Origin: Rhodospirillales bacterium
GTDB taxonomy: Bacteria; Pseudomonadota; Alphaproteobacteria; Rhodospirillales; Casp-alpha2
Reading direction: 5' to 3'
Assembly (NCBI GenBank): GCA_021775095.1
Contig: JAJFII010000060.1
Coordinates: 1 to 64,000, forward strand
DNA: 64,000 nt
This document shows, piece by piece, positions 1-9,664 of the stretch (the first letter of the stretch is position 1; every line of letters starts with the position of its first letter). The position numbers and the translations under genes are program-made. The notes under the pieces were generated by a model. That model had not been told where the DNA came from. It saw only the letters and a program-made list of their open reading frames with translations, and searched no databases.

Positions 1-118
1 CCCGACAGCGTCGCCTTGAGTTCCAGCACACATATGACATGATGCCAGTGATCGACCTAAATTTACACAAGGACGCCTGCCCCGGGGTCATGCGACCGAC
101 CCGTTGGGATCACTGACG

Positions 119-937
119 ATGACAAAATTTTTCTCACTTTATATTGCGGTTCTGGTTCGCGCCTTGACCCAGTTCCTGCCGCGCTGGAAGCGCCTAACTG
201 TGCGAGCCCGGTTGCACGACCGGCTGCTGCCCTTTGAAACCGTTCAGATCGGCAATAAAAACCTGAAGTTATGTGTTCCCGACCGGACCTGCGTTTATTG
301 GGCCAAGGCGGGGCCGGACAGTGAGCCAATGACCAATGCCTGGGTCAAATCGATTTGCAAGGACGAAACTTTTGTCGACATTGGCGCCAACATTGGCCTT
401 TATTCTCTGATGGCAGCGGCCCACGGGGTGGGCCACATCTATGCGTTCGAGCCCAATCCGTTTTCCTTCGCCGTGCTCAGCCGAAACATTCTCGTTAATG
501 ATTTTGCCACCTCTATTGTTCCGGTCTGTGCGGCGCTCGATGAAACCGCCTCGGTCGTTACTTTTAAGCTTGGCGGCGTCAACGCCGGCGGCGTCCACAA
601 TGAAATTGTCACTGCCGGTAATCAAACACCTCAAACAACACTGACAACGCTTGCTTTCACCATTGATGCGCTTTTCCGTTTGCAGGGTATATCCGGGATA
701 ACCCATTTAAAAATCGACGTGGATGGCCTGGAATTAAAGATCCTAAAGGGCGCAAAAAAAACCTTAAGCGAGCCCTCCCTGAAATCTCTGCTTATCGAGG
801 ATGATTCCAAAACCACAAACGGCAGCACCGAAATTGAACTTTTTTTGGCCGGCTATCAGTTCGTGCCGTCCGATGAATTTGCCGGCGACGGATTATTGAA
901 TAAAATATTTACCCGGGCCCCAAACAGGACCATCTAG
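119..937 (+). CDS. FkbM family SAM-dependent methyltransferase
   Basis: This is a probable S-adenosylmethionine-dependent O-methyltransferase of the FkbM family, which often modifies sugars or polyketide-like molecules; the substrate is not evident. The SAM-binding motif I (FVDIGANIGLYS) lies near residue 85 and is followed by an acidic motif II (YAFEPNP). A late KIDVDGLELKILKGA motif is typical of FkbM proteins. The N terminus is hydrophobic and basic rather than a clear signal peptide. The ATG at 119 is preferred, but an in-frame TTG at 104 would add five residues. The upstream gene lies outside the window, so the operon context is unknown. The family call is firm; the role is not. Confidence 0.85.
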   Translation: MTKFFSLYIAVLVRALTQFLPRWKRLTVRARLHDRLLPFETVQIGNKNLKLCVPDRTCVYWAKAGPDSEPMTNAWVKSICKDETFVDIGANIGLYSLMAAAHGVGHIYAFEPNPFSFAVLSRNILVNDFATSIVPVCAALDETASVVTFKLGGVNAGGVHNEIVTAGNQTPQTTLTTLAFTIDALFRLQGISGITHLKIDVDGLELKILKGAKKTLSEPSLKSLLIEDDSKTTNGSTEIELFLAGYQFVPSDEFAGDGLLNKIFTRAPNRTI

Positions 938-1244
938 CGCAGTTCCGGGATCATCAAATCCAGACAACCCGTCCCGTTTTTTACGCGCCACTTAGTTTGC
1001 ACGGCCTGAGCCCTGCCTCCCTCTCCCACCTCGGTCGTGCCGAGCCGCGCTGTCAGCGGCGGCACCTGTAAGGCCCCGGACTTCAAACACGGAAAAGCCT
1101 CCCATCGAAAATGACGTTCGGCAGAACCCAGGCATGAAAATGCCTTGTCGTGCCGCAAGGATTTGGCTTTCATAAAATCATAAAAACCGAGATTTGTCCG
1201 AACAAATCGGATAGCATCGAAACCTCAATTGGTGGTGAGATCCC
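938..1244. other. Intergenic region, no gene recognised
   Basis: About 300 bases lie between the FkbM gene and the M24-family gene. The only open frame is on the minus strand, and its translation looks random and matches no family I know. The last 15 bases hold a plausible ribosome binding site (GGTGGTGAG) for the gene starting at 1245. No terminator with a T-tract was seen. Confidence 0.5.
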
Positions 1245-2645
1245 ATGAACGGCAAACCAACCGCACGGCTGACCGAAATAACGCTGCCCGAATTTGCATC
1301 GCCGACCGAGATGCCATCGCTTGACCCAGGCCTATACAAAACCCGTTTCCAATCGTTTCTGAAACGCCTGTCCGATGCAGGCCTGGATGTCGCGGTCATT
1401 TATGCCGACCGCGAACACGCAGCCAGCCTGTCATGGCTGACCGGGTTCGATCCAAGGTTTGAGGAAGCGGCGCTGGTCGTAAAACCGGGCAACGATCCGG
1501 TACTGCTGACCGGCCCTGAAAACCAGGGCACAGCGCAAGCCGCCCCGCTTGAGATGGATGTCAGACTTTTTCCGCCCATGGGTCTTCTGGGGCAGGATCG
1601 AAGCCGAACCCCGGCGCTCGGCAAGCTGCTGGCGGATGCAGGCATCGCGCGTGGCATAGCCGTCGGTGTCTGCGGCTGGAAATATTTTTCGCCAGATGAA
1701 CACTCCGATCCTCTAAGCTGGATCGAAATCCCAGCCTATATGGTCGATACCCTGCGCCAGCTTGTCGGCGAAACCGGGCGGGTTTTTAATGCCGGCACCC
1801 TGTTCATGGATGCGGAAAATGGATTGCGCGCGACAACCTCAATCGATGAACTCGCGCGGTTTGAATTTGCCGCCTGTCATACGTCTGATGCTGTCAAACG
1901 GGTTATTCATGGCACCCGTCCGGGCATGCGGGAGTTTGCAGCGGCGCAGGCTCTGCAACCGATCAGTCTGCCGCTTTCCTGTCACCCGATGTTTTCGACC
2001 GGCGACCGGGCCTGGCTTGGATTGTTAAGCCCGACCTCAAAAATCATCGAGCGCGGTGACGCGGTGACAACCGCCTATGGTGTGCAGGGCGCGCTTAACT
2101 GTCGGGCCGGTTGGATGGTTGAAAGTGCCGGTGATTTGCCCCACGGCATTCAGGATTACATCAAAATTCTGGTCGCCCCCTATTTTGAGGCCATTGCCGA
2201 ATGGCTGGAAACGATTGATGTCGGCATCGAAGGCGGCAGGCTGGATCAGATCATCCGCAACCGTTTGGGCGACCCGTTTTTTGGCATCAAACTCAATCCC
2301 GGGCATTTAATTCACCTGGACGAATGGATGAACACACCCATCACACCGGGCAGCACGACAAAACTTCGATCTGGAATGGCATTTCAGGTCGACGTCATTC
2401 CGACAACAGGTGGCGCTTATTTCACCACCAACATCGAAGACGGAATTGCCCTGCTGGACGAAACCGGACGGGCGGAATTTTCAGAAAAATACCCGACCGC
2501 CATGGCCCGCATCAATCAACGGCGCGCTTTCATGGGTGATACCCTCGGCATCCATCTGAAGGCAAGCTGCCTGCCATTTTCCAACATCGCCGGATGGCTA
2601 CCGCCGTTCTGGTTATCCCCGGGCCAGGCCATGACCCTGCGCTGA
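1245..2645 (+). CDS. M24 family (Xaa-Pro peptidase/creatinase-like) protein, probably non-catalytic
   Basis: The protein has the two-domain build of the M24 pita-bread family: a creatinase-like N domain (about residues 20-180) and a C-terminal M24 domain. Family members cleave Xaa-Pro bonds or hydrolyse creatine-like compounds using two metals held by Asp, Asp, His, Glu, Glu. Here the first Asp region reads TTAYGVQGA and no second Asp follows. The His is present (NPGHLIH), the first Glu position reads QVDVIP, and the last Glu may be in NIEDGI. The metal site therefore looks degraded, so peptidase activity is doubtful. It sits alone between unrelated genes. The start ATG has a GGTGGTGAG Shine-Dalgarno-like sequence. 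Confidence 0.8.
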   Translation: MNGKPTARLTEITLPEFASPTEMPSLDPGLYKTRFQSFLKRLSDAGLDVAVIYADREHAASLSWLTGFDPRFEEAALVVKPGNDPVLLTGPENQGTAQAAPLEMDVRLFPPMGLLGQDRSRTPALGKLLADAGIARGIAVGVCGWKYFSPDEHSDPLSWIEIPAYMVDTLRQLVGETGRVFNAGTLFMDAENGLRATTSIDELARFEFAACHTSDAVKRVIHGTRPGMREFAAAQALQPISLPLSCHPMFSTGDRAWLGLLSPTSKIIERGDAVTTAYGVQGALNCRAGWMVESAGDLPHGIQDYIKILVAPYFEAIAEWLETIDVGIEGGRLDQIIRNRLGDPFFGIKLNPGHLIHLDEWMNTPITPGSTTKLRSGMAFQVDVIPTTGGAYFTTNIEDGIALLDETGRAEFSEKYPTAMARINQRRAFMGDTLGIHLKASCLPFSNIAGWLPPFWLSPGQAMTLR

Positions 2646-2833
2646 CAGGCAGGTGGCTGATATTATAATCTTTACATTTAGAGGTCTGTGTTGATGCAGG
2701 TTATGAAACAATGTCACCTGTCTGCCATCGGTACAGCGACCGAGGCCTCATCAAATCGGAATCCATGAACAAAAGCCACGGCAATATCGCCGAATATCCA
2801 ATCCGGTTAATTATTAAACGTACAGACGTCCTT

Positions 2834-3762
2834 TCAGCCGAACCGCTCCCATTCGGCACCGGTCACGACATATCGCGCATAACGGAAGTCACGGATCGAC
2901 TGTACATTCCGGTTTTCAAAACAAAGAAGAATGAAGTAGACGGGATTAGCGTCCTTATCTTGCGGGTCGAAAACCAATAAAGCGGGGTGGCCTTCGACAC
3001 GCCCCGGCATCATCGGCCAATCATCCACGCGGTCATAATTGCCAAAATAACCAGCCACCTCTTTTTTGCCGGTCATGAAAGTTCGGCTCACCAGTTCAAG
3101 GTGGACTTCGTCAGTAAGCCTGTCACGCAATGCGTCGAAGTTGCGATCATTAAAAAGCCGGGCATACAATAAAAGCTGCTGTTTTTCAGGTTCAGAAAGC
3201 GGTTTTAAGGGTTGACCGGGCGTCGCCAGCGATTTCTGCAGGGCTTTGCGGCCCCGATGCAGGGCGGCTTTTACAGCGGCAATACTGGTGCCGGTTAAAT
3301 CTGCAACTTCCGCTGTCGTATAACCAAATACATCCCGAAGGATAACGGTGCTTCGTTGGCCGGGTGCCAATGTCAGATAACGACGGAACGAATCTGTAAC
3401 CTGAGAACGATCAGGCATCTCAGAATAGGTCGGCTGAAGGGGTTTGGTTAGGGTCCTGACCCTAAGTCGTGCATGGTCGTCTCACGTTTTCTGGCGCGCC
3501 ATAGGTCCAACACCGAATTATGGGCAATCCGAAACAACCAGCCGCGCAAATTGACAACGTTTTCGCCCCGCCCAATCGCCTCATAGGCCTTCATCAATGC
3601 GACCTGCACGATGTCTTCCCCATCGATAACGGACCCCATCATGCGGCTGCAGTAGTGATGAATTTCAGGCCGCAATGTCGGCAGGGCCTCTTCAAACATC
3701 GCCCATGAGACGGTTTTGCCATTCGCATCCTGCGTTTGTTTTTTCACTCCCACGCCTTTCAA
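2834..3762 (-). pseudogene. ECF sigma factor with C-terminal SnoaL-like domain, interrupted by a frameshift
   Basis: Two adjacent minus-strand frames together make one extracytoplasmic-function sigma factor of about 300 residues. The upstream frame (3762 to 3448) holds region 2, with DGEDIVQVALMKAYEAI and the GWLFRIAHN segment. It ends at a TAA soon after RKRETTMHDLGSGP. The second frame (to 2834) holds region 4 (helix-turn-helix around YTTAEVADLTGTSIAAVK) and then a SnoaL-like domain of about 120 residues. The second frame is open back through the junction, so one single-base shift around 3450-3490 would restore a full-length protein. SnoaL-tailed ECF factors are often self-regulated by that tail. 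The gene overlaps the SDR gene by four bases. The break may be a true mutation or an assembly error. Confidence 0.75.
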
Positions 3763-4505
3763 ACAATCGCTTCCGCCCCTGCGCCCGTGAGGGCGTAGGC
3801 GTTCGTTCCGCTTGCTCGATTGCCAGCCAGAAGATCAATTACAGATGTGCTGGCTCCTTTTGCCGTCAGAGGTTTTTCCCACTGGTCCATGAATTTTTCG
3901 ACCTGTACGCCGGCGGCTTCCGCATAGGCTGTCGAAGCTTGTGTTCCAATATCCGTGCCGGCCATAAGTTGCTTGGGTACGATGCACAAAAATCGCAGGT
4001 CCCGCTGCAGTCGGTTGGCTTCGCGTTGTCCATAATTCACCAAAAAATGCTGCATCCGTTTGGTGCCGGCATAACCACCCGACAGGGGAGAACCGCTAAG
4101 CGCAGCACCACTTGAAAAACTGACAATGGTCGAGCCCGCCGCCAGCGGCAAATTCAGCGCCGCCTTGGTAAATTCAAAGGCGATTTTAGTGTCATTATTC
4201 CAGGTCGCGCTAAATTGTTCCCAGTCCATCTCGTGCAGCGGAGCCATCTTCGGGTTTTGTCCACCGGCGAGGATCAGTAAATCCGGCGCAAAATCACTCA
4301 GCACTTTTTGCGCTGTTCCGTCTGCTGCCGCATCCATCGATACGGTTTCGATTTTACTATCGATGGCACGCAATTCAGCGAGCCGGTCGGTGTTGCGTCC
4401 AACTGCTGTGGTTCGAACGCCGTACATTGCCAAGCCAATCGACAGTTCTCGCCCGACTCCCCTGCCGGCACCAATGATCAGTGCTTTTTTATGGGGTACA
4501 GACAT
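3759..4505 (-). CDS. Short-chain dehydrogenase/reductase (SDR) family oxidoreductase
   Basis: This is a classical-type SDR of 248 residues that should use NAD(P)H in the cytoplasm. The N-terminal nucleotide-binding motif is GAGRGVGRE near residue 12, and the catalytic Ser (SFSSGAA) and YAGTK (Tyr-xxx-Lys) are present. The substrate cannot be told. The start ATG has a GAGGATAAACCG leader. The last codons overlap the start of the downstream sigma factor (ATGA overlap), so the two are co-transcribed and translationally coupled. Sigma factors with SnoaL tails are commonly linked to oxidoreductase genes, so the sigma factor probably controlled this enzyme. Confidence 0.85.
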   Translation of the reverse strand: MSVPHKKALIIGAGRGVGRELSIGLAMYGVRTTAVGRNTDRLAELRAIDSKIETVSMDAAADGTAQKVLSDFAPDLLILAGGQNPKMAPLHEMDWEQFSATWNNDTKIAFEFTKAALNLPLAAGSTIVSFSSGAALSGSPLSGGYAGTKRMQHFLVNYGQREANRLQRDLRFLCIVPKQLMAGTDIGTQASTAYAEAAGVQVEKFMDQWEKPLTAKGASTSVIDLLAGNRASGTNAYALTGAGAEAIV

Positions 4506-4702
4506 CGGTTTATCCTCTTTGTGTTCAGGTTGTCCTCATAATGAAGACGTCCAAGAACCAAAAAAGGATTCTGTCCTAACAAAATAATTTCAGCTCATCT
4601 GGCCGCAATTAATGGGTCTTGCGCTACCAGTGTGCAGATTTTGTCCTTTACCAGGCAAAGTCTGACCTGCAAACGCTCCTGGGACAGCGACGATGCCAGG
4701 GC

Positions 4703-4957
4703 CTAGTGTGCGACGCCAAGGGCTTCCATGGCACCGTGCAAAACCTTAAGCGATTCCGCGTGATTGCCTGCCTGGTGTAAGGCCAGCCCCTTGGCAGCCG
4801 CCTCTTTAGCCGTCGCCATTTTGTCCTTATCGAGGCTCGCCAGGGCGGCTTGAAGTTTCTTGACGTCAACGGGGCAATGCGAAGCGAGCGCCGGTGACGT
4901 GAGCGCACCCAGGGCAAAAACGGAAAAGACGGCGGATAAAATCGTTTTTCTAATCAT
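4703..4957 (-). CDS. Small exported protein of unknown function
   Basis: This is an 84-residue protein with a clear signal peptide (basic MIRK start, hydrophobic core, ALA cleavage site near residue 25). The mature part of about 59 residues is helical, starts with SHCPVDVKKLQAAL and has one cysteine. The ATG at 4957 is chosen because a perfect AAGGAGG lies just upstream; a longer frame exists but adds a non-signal-like segment. I do not recognise the family. The mature region looks like a short helical hairpin rich in Ala, Lys and Leu, perhaps periplasmic. It is divergent from the lactate-permease-family gene. Confidence 0.7.
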   Translation of the reverse strand: MIRKTILSAVFSVFALGALTSPALASHCPVDVKKLQAALASLDKDKMATAKEAAAKGLALHQAGNHAESLKVLHGAMEALGVAH

Positions 4958-5309
4958 GGTTGCCTCCTTATTATCAGGGGTTTGGAGTATAGGACAGAAG
5001 ATGACGAAAGGCATCTTCTTTTCTCAGTTGGCGGCGAATTTCGGGGGTTGGAAACTCGGAGCTTTTGGTAACCCGATAGGAAGTTCGATTGATCGTCTAT
5101 TTGGGGCCTTCCCGATTCTGAATTTTGCGGTGCGGGGCAACCCGCGCCACCTGTTGCCGGCAAGGAGAACACCCGGCGAATTTGTGAAATGCACCGGTGT
5201 CAGGCGCGCGTCGCCGCTAAAGGCTGTTTCGCCGGGCTGTACATCCGGGCGATCCTGTCCGTTAATTAAACCCGCGTTTCCATTTTTTAAACTGGCATTG
5301 ATAATCCCC
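4958..5309. other. Divergent intergenic region
   Basis: About 350 bases separate the small exported protein (minus) from the lactate-permease-family gene (plus). The plus frame stays open across it, but the translation is not membrane-like and matches no family, so I treat it as noncoding. It should hold the promoters of both genes. No clear operator was found. Confidence 0.5.
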
Positions 5310-6770
5310 ATGCTCGCGTTATCGGCCTTGCTTCCCTGTTTGGTTGTCATCATCGCAATTTTGTGGTTCCGCCAGAGCGCCGTTGTTGCGGCGACGGCAG
5401 CCGCTTTTGCGTCCGGCCTGTTGTGGGCCGCCGGGGTTTTTTTGCCGCCCACGGTCACACAGGTTATGAACGCCCTGACCGATACGGCAATCCTCCAACT
5501 GTTGGTCGCGGCAATCGTTCTGCCTGGAATTATGTTTGTTGAAACCAGCAACAGAACTGGAGCGCCTAAAGCCATCGGCGACGTTATGAAACACCTCAAC
5601 TTGAAACCGCCCCGGGCGGCAATTGTCATTGCCATCGGGTTCGGCGTCCTGGTTGAATCCTTGACCGGATACGGCGTCTCTCTATTGGTAACCGTACCCC
5701 TGTTGGCTGCGCGATTCGAACGCCGTCATGCCATCGCATTGGCGTTGCTCGGTATGAGCCTGATGCCCTGGGGAGCGCTGTCTGTGTCGGCACACCTCGG
5801 GGCGGAACTCGCCGAAATTGCACTTGATCGAATGGCCCTGATGATATGGCTGGTCAGCGGTCCCGTGGTTTTTATTTTGCCGCTTTTGTGCCTGCGGTTT
5901 GTCCCCGACCCGTGCTTTGGCGATTTTATTTTCGCCTTCCTGGCAGGCCTTCTCCTATGGGCAGGAATTGGCCTCGGTTCGCGCTGGATTGGCATCGAAA
6001 TCGCCGGTGTTGCGGGAGCTTTCACCGTCATCGCAATGGCCGTCCTGGCGGCCAACGGCGGGGATGGTCTGATCCGGGTTTTCGCGACTCGTGCCTTGGC
6101 ACCCTATTATCTGCTGATCGCTTCCGTGCTCCTGCAAAAACTGCTGATTTTACACCTGGCAGAAGCCGGCGTGGCCCCGGTTTTGTCAAGCGGCCGGGTG
6201 ACTTTCAGCTTGTTGAGCTCGCCTGGCGTGGCGCTTTTGATGGCGATTTTGCCGTCGATCATGCTCCTCCCACAGGCGTCAGCCTCGCCCATCAGGATCT
6301 CCGCCTTATTGGTTCACGTCTGGCAACGGGGCTGGCGGCCCATGGGCGGTATCTTCCTGTTCGTGTTGGCGGCCCGTCTGCTCGTCGAAATGGGTGCGAT
6401 CAAAGCCTTGGCCGGCTTGCTCTCGACCACCGGCCCCTACCCGGCGCTGGCGGCAGTTACACTGCTTGGCGCGACCAGCGGTTTTGTTACCGGCAGCGGA
6501 CTTACCGGCAACGCGTTGTTTATGCCGAGCGCCGCAACCACCGGCGCGAGCTTCGACGCGCCGGCATTATTCGCCGCCTTGCAGCATGGCGCCGCCGGCC
6601 ACATGGCCATGGCTGCCCTTCCCGTCGCGGCGATCCTGCTGGCCGCACTACCAGGTCGCACCTTCGCCGACGACCGTACCGTTCTGGTGATCGGCTTAAG
6701 ATTAAATCTGATTTTTATGTGCCTGCTCATCGGAATGGGGTCGCTGTTGCTGTTTTTTGGCATTGGATGA
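5310..6770 (+). CDS. L-lactate permease (LctP) family transporter
   Basis: This is an integral inner-membrane protein of about 486 residues with 12 or more hydrophobic helices, related to the LctP/GlcA lactate and glycolate permeases. Family-type motifs are visible: ESLTGYGVSL in the first half and TGSGLTGNALF in the second, each resembling the conserved re-entrant segments of LctP. It is shorter than the usual 530-560 residues. The ATG at 5310 begins directly at the first membrane helix, and a TTG at 5298 is an alternative. No Shine-Dalgarno sequence is strong. No lactate dehydrogenase gene is nearby, so the substrate (lactate, glycolate or another small monocarboxylate) is inferred from family only. 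Confidence 0.8.
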   Translation: MLALSALLPCLVVIIAILWFRQSAVVAATAAAFASGLLWAAGVFLPPTVTQVMNALTDTAILQLLVAAIVLPGIMFVETSNRTGAPKAIGDVMKHLNLKPPRAAIVIAIGFGVLVESLTGYGVSLLVTVPLLAARFERRHAIALALLGMSLMPWGALSVSAHLGAELAEIALDRMALMIWLVSGPVVFILPLLCLRFVPDPCFGDFIFAFLAGLLLWAGIGLGSRWIGIEIAGVAGAFTVIAMAVLAANGGDGLIRVFATRALAPYYLLIASVLLQKLLILHLAEAGVAPVLSSGRVTFSLLSSPGVALLMAILPSIMLLPQASASPIRISALLVHVWQRGWRPMGGIFLFVLAARLLVEMGAIKALAGLLSTTGPYPALAAVTLLGATSGFVTGSGLTGNALFMPSAATTGASFDAPALFAALQHGAAGHMAMAALPVAAILLAALPGRTFADDRTVLVIGLRLNLIFMCLLIGMGSLLLFFGIG

Positions 6771-7101
6771 TGGTCCTGCGACCGGTTGTTTCTGTCGGTC
6801 TAAAGCCATGACTGTTAAGCAAAATCTGGCGGACATCATTGCCACCCGCGTCAACCGACCGACCATAAACAAAGCAAAAAAGTCGGGTCGGGATTGGCGT
6901 TAAATCTGTTAACAGGGGAAGTTTCAATGATTTCGAAAGTCGTCCGGCCATTCTGTGATTACATATCGAAATAAAATAAATGCAGCCAAATCACGCAAAA
7001 ATAGCAATAATTGTATTAATTTTTGTAATTACAGGTTTTGAACAAAATCCCATGGCTGCCGAACGGCATGCAATTCTCACACAGGGTATATATTTGTTAT
7101 T
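6771..7101. other. AT-rich intergenic region upstream of a sensor kinase
   Basis: About 330 bases with no convincing gene. The part from about 6960 is clearly more AT-rich than its surroundings and probably carries the promoter of the kinase at 7102. No strong terminator for the permease gene was recognised. Confidence 0.5.
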
Positions 7102-9552
7102 ATGATTCCTGAAACTGACAACCGACACATGACCGACGATACCTCAAAAAAACGGGTTCTCTACGTTGAGGATGATCCGTCCATATGTGAGTTATTTAAA
7201 GCCTCGGTTGAGACCCATGGATACATCGTGGAAACCGCTGCCACCGGGGCAGAGGGTCTCTTTCGTCATTCAAAAAGCCCTTACCATCTTATCGCAATTG
7301 ACTATCAGCTGCCGGATATGACGGGGATCGATCTTGCTCGAAGGATTATCATAGACAACCCGGATATACCGTTGCTCATGATAACCGGGCAAGGCGACCA
7401 GCGGATCGCGACTGAAGCCCTGACCCTTGGCGTATCAAATTACATCGCCAAAGATGACAGCGATGTTTATTTGGAGCTGATACCCAGTATTCTTGCGCAA
7501 TTGTTTGAAAGGGCAGATAGCCAAACAGAACAAAAACTTGCTCAAATTTCCCTTGAGCAAAGTGAGAAAAAATATCGTGTTTTGGTTGCAAATTCGCCCG
7601 TATGCATTCACGAAATTGATCTCGACGGCAAACTCATATCCATGAACCCGGCCGGTCTCAGAATGATGGGGGTACAAAAACCAGAAGAAGTTTGCGGGTT
7701 AAAGTATCTCGACGTGCCCCTTCCCGAAGATAAGGAACGAGTATCCAAACTGATGCAAAAAGCCATACGAGGCAAAGGTTCACTGTTTGAATTCAGTGCA
7801 CAGGGCGAGACCGGCCCCCTGCATTTTTCGAGCAGCTTCGAGCCGATTAAAAATGAAGATGGCGTTGTCATTAAATTGATGGGTGTCACGCAGGACGTCA
7901 CTGAGCGAATTGATCGAGAACAGGAGCTTGTCGCCAAAACCTCACTTTTGGAAACAGTCCTTGATTCGATGACGGACGGGATAAGTGTGATAGACAAAAA
8001 CTTGAATGTTGTGGCATTCAACGGCAATTTTTTGAAATTGCTCGATTTTCCATCGGATCGTTTCCACATCGGCGATAAGTTCGAAAAATTCATCCGGTTC
8101 AATGCGGAACGGGGAGATTACGGTGCCGGCGACCCGGAAGAACTTGTCGCCGAGCGGCTAAAATTAGCTGGCGCTGCCGAACCTCATGAATTCGAGCGCA
8201 CCCGCCCCAATGGCACAACCTTAAGAATCGTTGGAAACCCGTTGCCAAACGGCGGTTTCGTTACGACCTATTCAGATATCACACAAAAAAAATCTGCCGA
8301 TGAAGCTCTTAAATTAAGCGAACAGCGTTTTCGTGACATTGCAGAAACCTCGTCGGACTGGATTTGGGAATTAGACGAGCAATTGAGGATCTCCTATTTA
8401 TCCGATCAATACGAAGACATATTAGGCGTAAATATAGAATCAGTGCTGGGCACAACAACTCTGGAGAACCCGACGAACACCCATTCAGATCCAACCCTAA
8501 TGGCGCTGCATTTGAACGATCTTCAGGCGCACCGTGAGATACGAGATTTTGTATACCCGAAAACCAACCGCAAAACCGAGACAATTGTTTGGGTTTCCGT
8601 CAGTGGTAAACCGGTCATTGACGATACCGGCCGATTTATTGGATACCGGGGCACAGGCTCCAATATTACTAAGCGCAAGGACGCGGAGAACTTATTGTCG
8701 GAAGCGTCAACGTTGGCGCAGAAAATCAATGATGAACTGATTAGCAAAGCCGAGGAATTAACCGCCGAAATCAGTCAACATCGATTAACTGAACAATATT
8801 TAAGGGAAGCCAAGGCCTTCGCCGAAGCCGCGAGTCGTTCAAAATCTGAATTTTTAGCGAACATGAGCCACGAATTACGTACGCCGTTAAATGCCATAAT
8901 CGGGTTCTCGCAGATTTGGTGCGACGAGGTATTTGGCAAAATTGAAAATTCAAAATATACCGAATATGCGACGGATATTAACGTTGCGGGCACACATTTG
9001 TTGCAGATCGTATCCGATATTCTTGATCTTTCAAAAATCGAAGCCGGTGAAATGGAGCTGGAATTGGAAGAATTCGAGCTCAAAGAAACAATCGAGTCCT
9101 GTATGAATTTACTGGAAAATAAAGCAAATATCTCAAACATTGCCCTTAAATTCTCGATTTCGCATGCATCTGGCCTGTTGGTTGCAGACAAACGGATGTT
9201 TAAACAGGTCCTGATCAACATTTTGAGCAATGCCCTTAAATTTACACCTGAAGGTGGAACCGTTTGCACAACCGTAGATCAAAATGAATTGCTCTCAACT
9301 CAAATTGTCGTTTCAGATACCGGTATTGGTATTCCAGCCGAAAAATTGTTGTTAATTCTGGAACCGTTTGGCCAGGTAAGAGATAGTTCACATGTTGCCC
9401 ACGAAGGTACCGGATTGGGTCTTCCCATCGCTAAGCGTATGATGGAACAACATGGCGGGACGATTGCCATCAAAAGCAAAGTCGATGAAGGCACGCGCGT
9501 AATAATTGCCTATCCCGGTAACCTCAAAATCAGTTCGCCTTTCTGCAATTGA
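7102..9552 (+). CDS. Response-regulator/PAS hybrid sensor histidine kinase
   Basis: This 816-residue cytoplasmic kinase has an N-terminal receiver domain (acidic pair EDD at 23-25, phospho-acceptor Asp67 in IDYQLPD). Three PAS-type domains follow (roughly 150-275, 285-400, 405-530), then a coiled linker and the kinase core. The H-box His is near residue 590 (MSHELRTPLN). The N box (ILSNALKFTPEGG), G1 (SDTGIGIP) and G2 (GTGLGL) are intact. No membrane helix is seen, so it senses an internal signal or input through its own receiver. Its third PAS (SSDWIWELDEQLRISYLSDQ) is related to PAS modules in the kinases at 14870 and 51628. No partner regulator is adjacent. The start is ATG 7102 or ATG 7129. 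Confidence 0.88.
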   Translation: MIPETDNRHMTDDTSKKRVLYVEDDPSICELFKASVETHGYIVETAATGAEGLFRHSKSPYHLIAIDYQLPDMTGIDLARRIIIDNPDIPLLMITGQGDQRIATEALTLGVSNYIAKDDSDVYLELIPSILAQLFERADSQTEQKLAQISLEQSEKKYRVLVANSPVCIHEIDLDGKLISMNPAGLRMMGVQKPEEVCGLKYLDVPLPEDKERVSKLMQKAIRGKGSLFEFSAQGETGPLHFSSSFEPIKNEDGVVIKLMGVTQDVTERIDREQELVAKTSLLETVLDSMTDGISVIDKNLNVVAFNGNFLKLLDFPSDRFHIGDKFEKFIRFNAERGDYGAGDPEELVAERLKLAGAAEPHEFERTRPNGTTLRIVGNPLPNGGFVTTYSDITQKKSADEALKLSEQRFRDIAETSSDWIWELDEQLRISYLSDQYEDILGVNIESVLGTTTLENPTNTHSDPTLMALHLNDLQAHREIRDFVYPKTNRKTETIVWVSVSGKPVIDDTGRFIGYRGTGSNITKRKDAENLLSEASTLAQKINDELISKAEELTAEISQHRLTEQYLREAKAFAEAASRSKSEFLANMSHELRTPLNAIIGFSQIWCDEVFGKIENSKYTEYATDINVAGTHLLQIVSDILDLSKIEAGEMELELEEFELKETIESCMNLLENKANISNIALKFSISHASGLLVADKRMFKQVLINILSNALKFTPEGGTVCTTVDQNELLSTQIVVSDTGIGIPAEKLLLILEPFGQVRDSSHVAHEGTGLGLPIAKRMMEQHGGTIAIKSKVDEGTRVIIAYPGNLKISSPFCN

Positions 9553-9664
9553 TTGTTGCGTTTTTTAAGGCAACAAGTAACCTTGCCAGGCAAAGCTCAT
9601 CTATAATCGTCAATTGATTTTTATGTCCCGGACCTAAAATCAATATCTTAAACTACGCCATGTC

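Noticed and set aside
934-1173. Minus-strand 79-residue open frame upstream of the M24-family gene
   Set aside because: No recognisable domain, low-quality translation, and no ribosome binding site; treated as noncoding.
2711-2980. Plus-strand 89-residue frame over the sigma-factor gene
   Set aside because: Antisense to a clearly better-supported sigma factor; the translation has no family.
4860-5309. Upstream extension of the lactate-permease frame
   Set aside because: The extra 150 residues are not membrane-like and overlap the minus-strand exported protein with its strong AAGGAGG; the start is taken at 5310.
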